Shown here piece by piece: positions 61,043 to 64,000 of a stretch of DNA of 64,000 nucleotides. Source of the DNA: Dipylidium caninum. Lineage: Eukaryota; Platyhelminthes; Cestoda; Cyclophyllidea; Dipylidiidae. Positions within the stretch are counted from its first letter, which is position 1. Every line of letters begins with the position of its first letter. Below the pieces are notes generated by a model. The model had not been told where the DNA came from. It saw only the letters and a program-made list of their open reading frames with translations, and made no database searches. A program made the position numbers and the translations under genes. The DNA lies in NCBI GenBank assembly GCA_017562135.1, contig QEYB01000841.1, positions 62,001 to 126,000 on the forward strand, read 5' to 3'.

Positions 61043-63824
61043 CGAAGGAGGCGGCGGAAGTGTAGGAGGAGGAGGAGGGGCGGGCGATGACTTGGGGCCC
61101 GGGAAGACGGGGGATTAATGCACGTCTGCGTGTTCAACGCTCTGCCACGTGCTGCATTTCTATATCTCTCTCTCTCGTTCCCTTCTTATCGTAACCGCTC
61201 CTACTGCTGACTGATCCTCCCCTTCTGGTTCGCCTGTTTCGTGAGCTTTTCTTTCCTCTATTACCGTATCGTCGCTCCACTTACATTTATCAAACCGAGA
61301 CGAACGCTGATAATATAATGTTTTATTAACCAGAGCGGTCTGTCACTTTTCCGTGGAAAAGTTCTCACTAAGCTCGCGAGGTGACTTTGACTGGGGCTAA
61401 TCTCGTGCACGTTTTCCGTGGCCGCTTACTGCATGCCAGCGTGTAAGATTTTTTTATTAACGGTCAGAATTCTTGCTGACTTGTCCACACGGACAGAATG
61501 TCATTAATGTCACCAGTGTGTTGTGACCGGGACTTAGGGTGAACCGATGGTCTGGCTAGTTAAAACTCGGATGGGAAATGTTCGTCCTTTTGGCAAAACG
61601 ATGCTACATTTTGTTCGAAAACATTGATAGTTTCGAAACTTCATCAACTTGACCACGTGTCAAAATCGTCTGATTCCTATGATTGGGGCATGTCACATTT
61701 GGCGTATGACCATCCGCACAAATCCTTTAACCTAACACGCTTTCGGTTATATTTTCCACGCTGTATCAGTAGGAAAGTCTCGAGTTCGTAGTTGAACGAT
61801 GAGGTCCGAATTGGTGGCGATTCGCAATAGTCACTTTGGGTCGGTCTTCGCCGTTTCGATATCTCTTACCTAGTAGCCATGATGATGAGCAACTTATTGA
61901 AATTTATGATTTGCGCAGGAAGCCTTGGATTTAAACTTATCCCTACGATAACATTCCCGCCGTAGGTTGATTGCAGAACGCGGGATGAATTATCCGTAAG
62001 GCAGTCCGAGGGGTGGAACTGTATTTGGGTCTACAAACCGGGTGCCATCAGTTCACCACTTAAGACATCTTTAACAATTATGTTGGCGCCTAATTGTGAA
62101 ATTGGTGAGGACCGGTTCACCTCGTCGGTAGACTGGATTGCACTGATCAGTCGAGTTTCGAATTCTTCCGTTGGCAAGGCGATCTGCTTGGCGTCACACC
62201 CGCTTTCGGTACCGGATGAAATGGATTCTGTCTCTATGCCCGAAATAGTTGCCTGCTAATACTAAGATCACAGTTGATTTACCCTGACAACTAGTTGATT
62301 TGTCAATTGACTGAATGAGACGTCTACTGCGACGCAGAGCCTATTCGCACTAGCGAGGCATCCGCCAACGTAGACAAAACATAGGAAACAAGTAGAAATT
62401 GGGCTTTTGAGTTTTTAGTCCTGGGAACTGGAATGGTTGATTTTTTTTCCTTCAAATTTTCCTTATTCTGACAGGTCAGTTAATTTTTTTCGGATAATTG
62501 CCGAAGCGTTGATGCGTCCTGCGGGAATTTGCTACCCCTCAGCATCAAAAAGTGGCGGAAGACTCGCTGGACGGCATCCTTGAGTGATGGTTGACACGAA
62601 GCTAAGAACGCCTTGTCAGAAGACGAAGACAACTTGTTTTTGTAGGTTCTACAGCCTTCCGATAAATCATTTCTTTGACAAGTTTACGACAATTTGAGCC
62701 ACTCATTTGAGCAAGATAAAACTCATTGACGGGAGCCAAAAAGGTTTTCCCTATTTCTCTCACTTACCAATAAATGGCATAGCCTACTACGGCCCAAACC
62801 TATCAGTATGTGCCCAATCCGGTGTCATCCCAGCATAGCTGGGAGGAAACAGCCTCCCGATGTGGACTCCCCAGCCGGACGTAATTTCCCTCATACTCGA
62901 ATAACTGGCCCATACAGATCGGACGAGAGTCATTCGAGGTAGCACTGAGACTTTAACTTCCACCCCCCTTTCGACTTCAAATGGACGAGAATGGAATCAA
63001 GGCCTCCAGCAGGCGGTAGGTTGATTTGCTCTTTTGCCTGCCAATGCATAGTGATGACCACGTATAAGCACAACACAACAGCATTAATTCCTTTTTTCAA
63101 TTTATAATTTTGCTTAACACTGCATCATTTAACTATTTCGAAAAATTTTCCATAGCAACCAGAATATTTCTTGGTACACTGCTAGGTGCTACAGTCTCTT
63201 TTGGACATTTAAAATGGGAGTGGGGATGTTTTACCTTATGCAGGCATGAACATCGGGTGCCCCCTCCCCCGTCCTTCTCCCTTCACTCCGAGAAGTCAAT
63301 GCTCTTCGTCTTACGTCACTTTAACTTTTCTCTGTGCCAACTTTTACGATTACACTGTTTAGGTGCTCTCACTTTTCATGTATCAAAGTGCAGATGATAG
63401 ATATCCTCACAATTCCTTTTCCAGCTGTTTGGTTTCAGTTAACCAATCCGAATGGGGCTCTTAGCACCACAGCGCTCCATTTCTGACACGTTGAAAGATG
63501 AAAAACCAAGCGCATTCGCTGACAGTATACCGTCGCGAATCAACCGAAATGACTGTTCCCATTCACTTAACGGCGCCTCCCCATTATCCTCAACTCATCT
63601 CCGGTGAACGTAGAAACGTCATTTATTCGCCTAATGCTACCCATTCACATTCCGGTCATTTTTTGTGCAAGTCCATTGCTGCCTCGACCGTTGGGCTTTT
63701 CTCCCGCGTTTGGGATTGGGATTGTCGGTAGGTTGAAACTACGCTGACTTCCAGACGGGACTTTTGGTATTAGACCCTCGAGTTTGCGACTTTATCACCT
63801 AAACACGAACTGCTTCTCCGGTAG
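61043..63824. other. Macoilin 3' flank and unassigned sequence
   Basis: A GGA/GGC-rich stretch and a CT-rich tract (61160-61180) follow the macoilin stop. A poly(A) signal could lie near aatataatgttttatt (about 61311), but no canonical AATAAA is obvious. A plus-strand frame at 63498-63731 ends at a donor-like gtaggt but has no recognisable domain. No RNA gene or transposon seen. Confidence 0.4.
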
Positions 63825-64000
63825 AAGAGGAAGAAAAGCGGTGAAATCCGCTCCGCCAACTTCCCAATTGGTGGCACGAATGGGGCACCATCCCGCGCAC
63901 GAGAAGGTGAACTGGAGGAGGAAAAGGCCAGGGCTTTTCTGCTAAGCTGCGGAATCCTCGTTCTCCCCCCGCCATTTGCGCGGACAGACGAACTCCGACC
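63825..64000 (+). CDS. Open frame running off the right edge, possible partial exon
   Basis: A frame of about 58 codons stays open from just after an acceptor-like tctccggtag to the window end, including EGELEEEKARAFLLSCG. The acceptor is weak, the frame is short and no family is recognised. It may be the first visible exon of the next gene or chance. Confidence 0.18.

Noticed and set aside
1..64000. Search for CRISPR arrays, rRNA or tRNA genes, viral genes, reverse transcriptase and hammerhead ribozymes
   Set aside because: None was found by eye: no spaced direct repeats, no convincing tRNA B box with a clover-leaf, no YxDD context and no CTGATGA...GAAA ribozyme core. A covariance-model search (tRNAscan or Infernal with Rfam) would be decisive.

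Overview
This window is metazoan nuclear DNA, most likely from a parasitic flatworm and probably a cestode. The reasons are: multi-exon genes with introns running from 29 nt to over 3 kb, a subset of micro-introns of about 30-36 nt, GT-AG plus occasional GC-AG splice sites, decayed mariner transposons, and animal-specific genes. No operons, CRISPR arrays, rRNA or tRNA genes were seen. The species is an inference; no sequence here is diagnostic to species level.

Layout. 860-2115 (+): the last two exons of a rhodopsin-class neuropeptide GPCR, from TM5 to the C-terminus. 5.7-10.5 kb: three decayed mariner copies, two direct and one inverted. 13.2-21.3 kb (-): a nine-exon CABLES-like gene (cyclin-box Cdk5/Abl substrate) that I rebuilt by splice phase. 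24.2-25.5 kb (-) and 30.9-32.3 kb (+): two copies of an apparently non-coding repeat of about 1.3 kb facing opposite ways around a 5.5 kb spacer. 36.0-37.1 kb (-): IST1, an ESCRT-III regulator, with one exon junction that does not obey GT-AG in frame. 44.1-45.5 kb (-): a complete eight-exon L-lactate dehydrogenase of 332 aa. 46.6-48.1 kb (-): a possible unrecognised gene of three phase-compatible exon-like blocks. 48.5-61.0 kb (+): macoilin (MACO1/TMEM57) in eleven visible exons, lacking only its first coding exon. 61.0-64.0 kb: macoilin 3' flank and unassigned sequence.

The genes are ordinary animal genes with no obvious shared pathway: neuropeptide signalling, cell-cycle/kinase scaffolding, endosomal ESCRT, glycolysis, and a neuronal ER membrane coiled-coil protein. 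I found no defence or biosynthetic system. The points worth following are in gene structure: a 29-nt GC-AG intron and an in-frame stopless 36-nt intron in LDH, the IST1 junction anomaly, splice acceptors 2 and 12 nt before the LDH and CABLES start codons (possible spliced-leader sites), the inverted repeat pair, and the unrecognised minus-strand exons.
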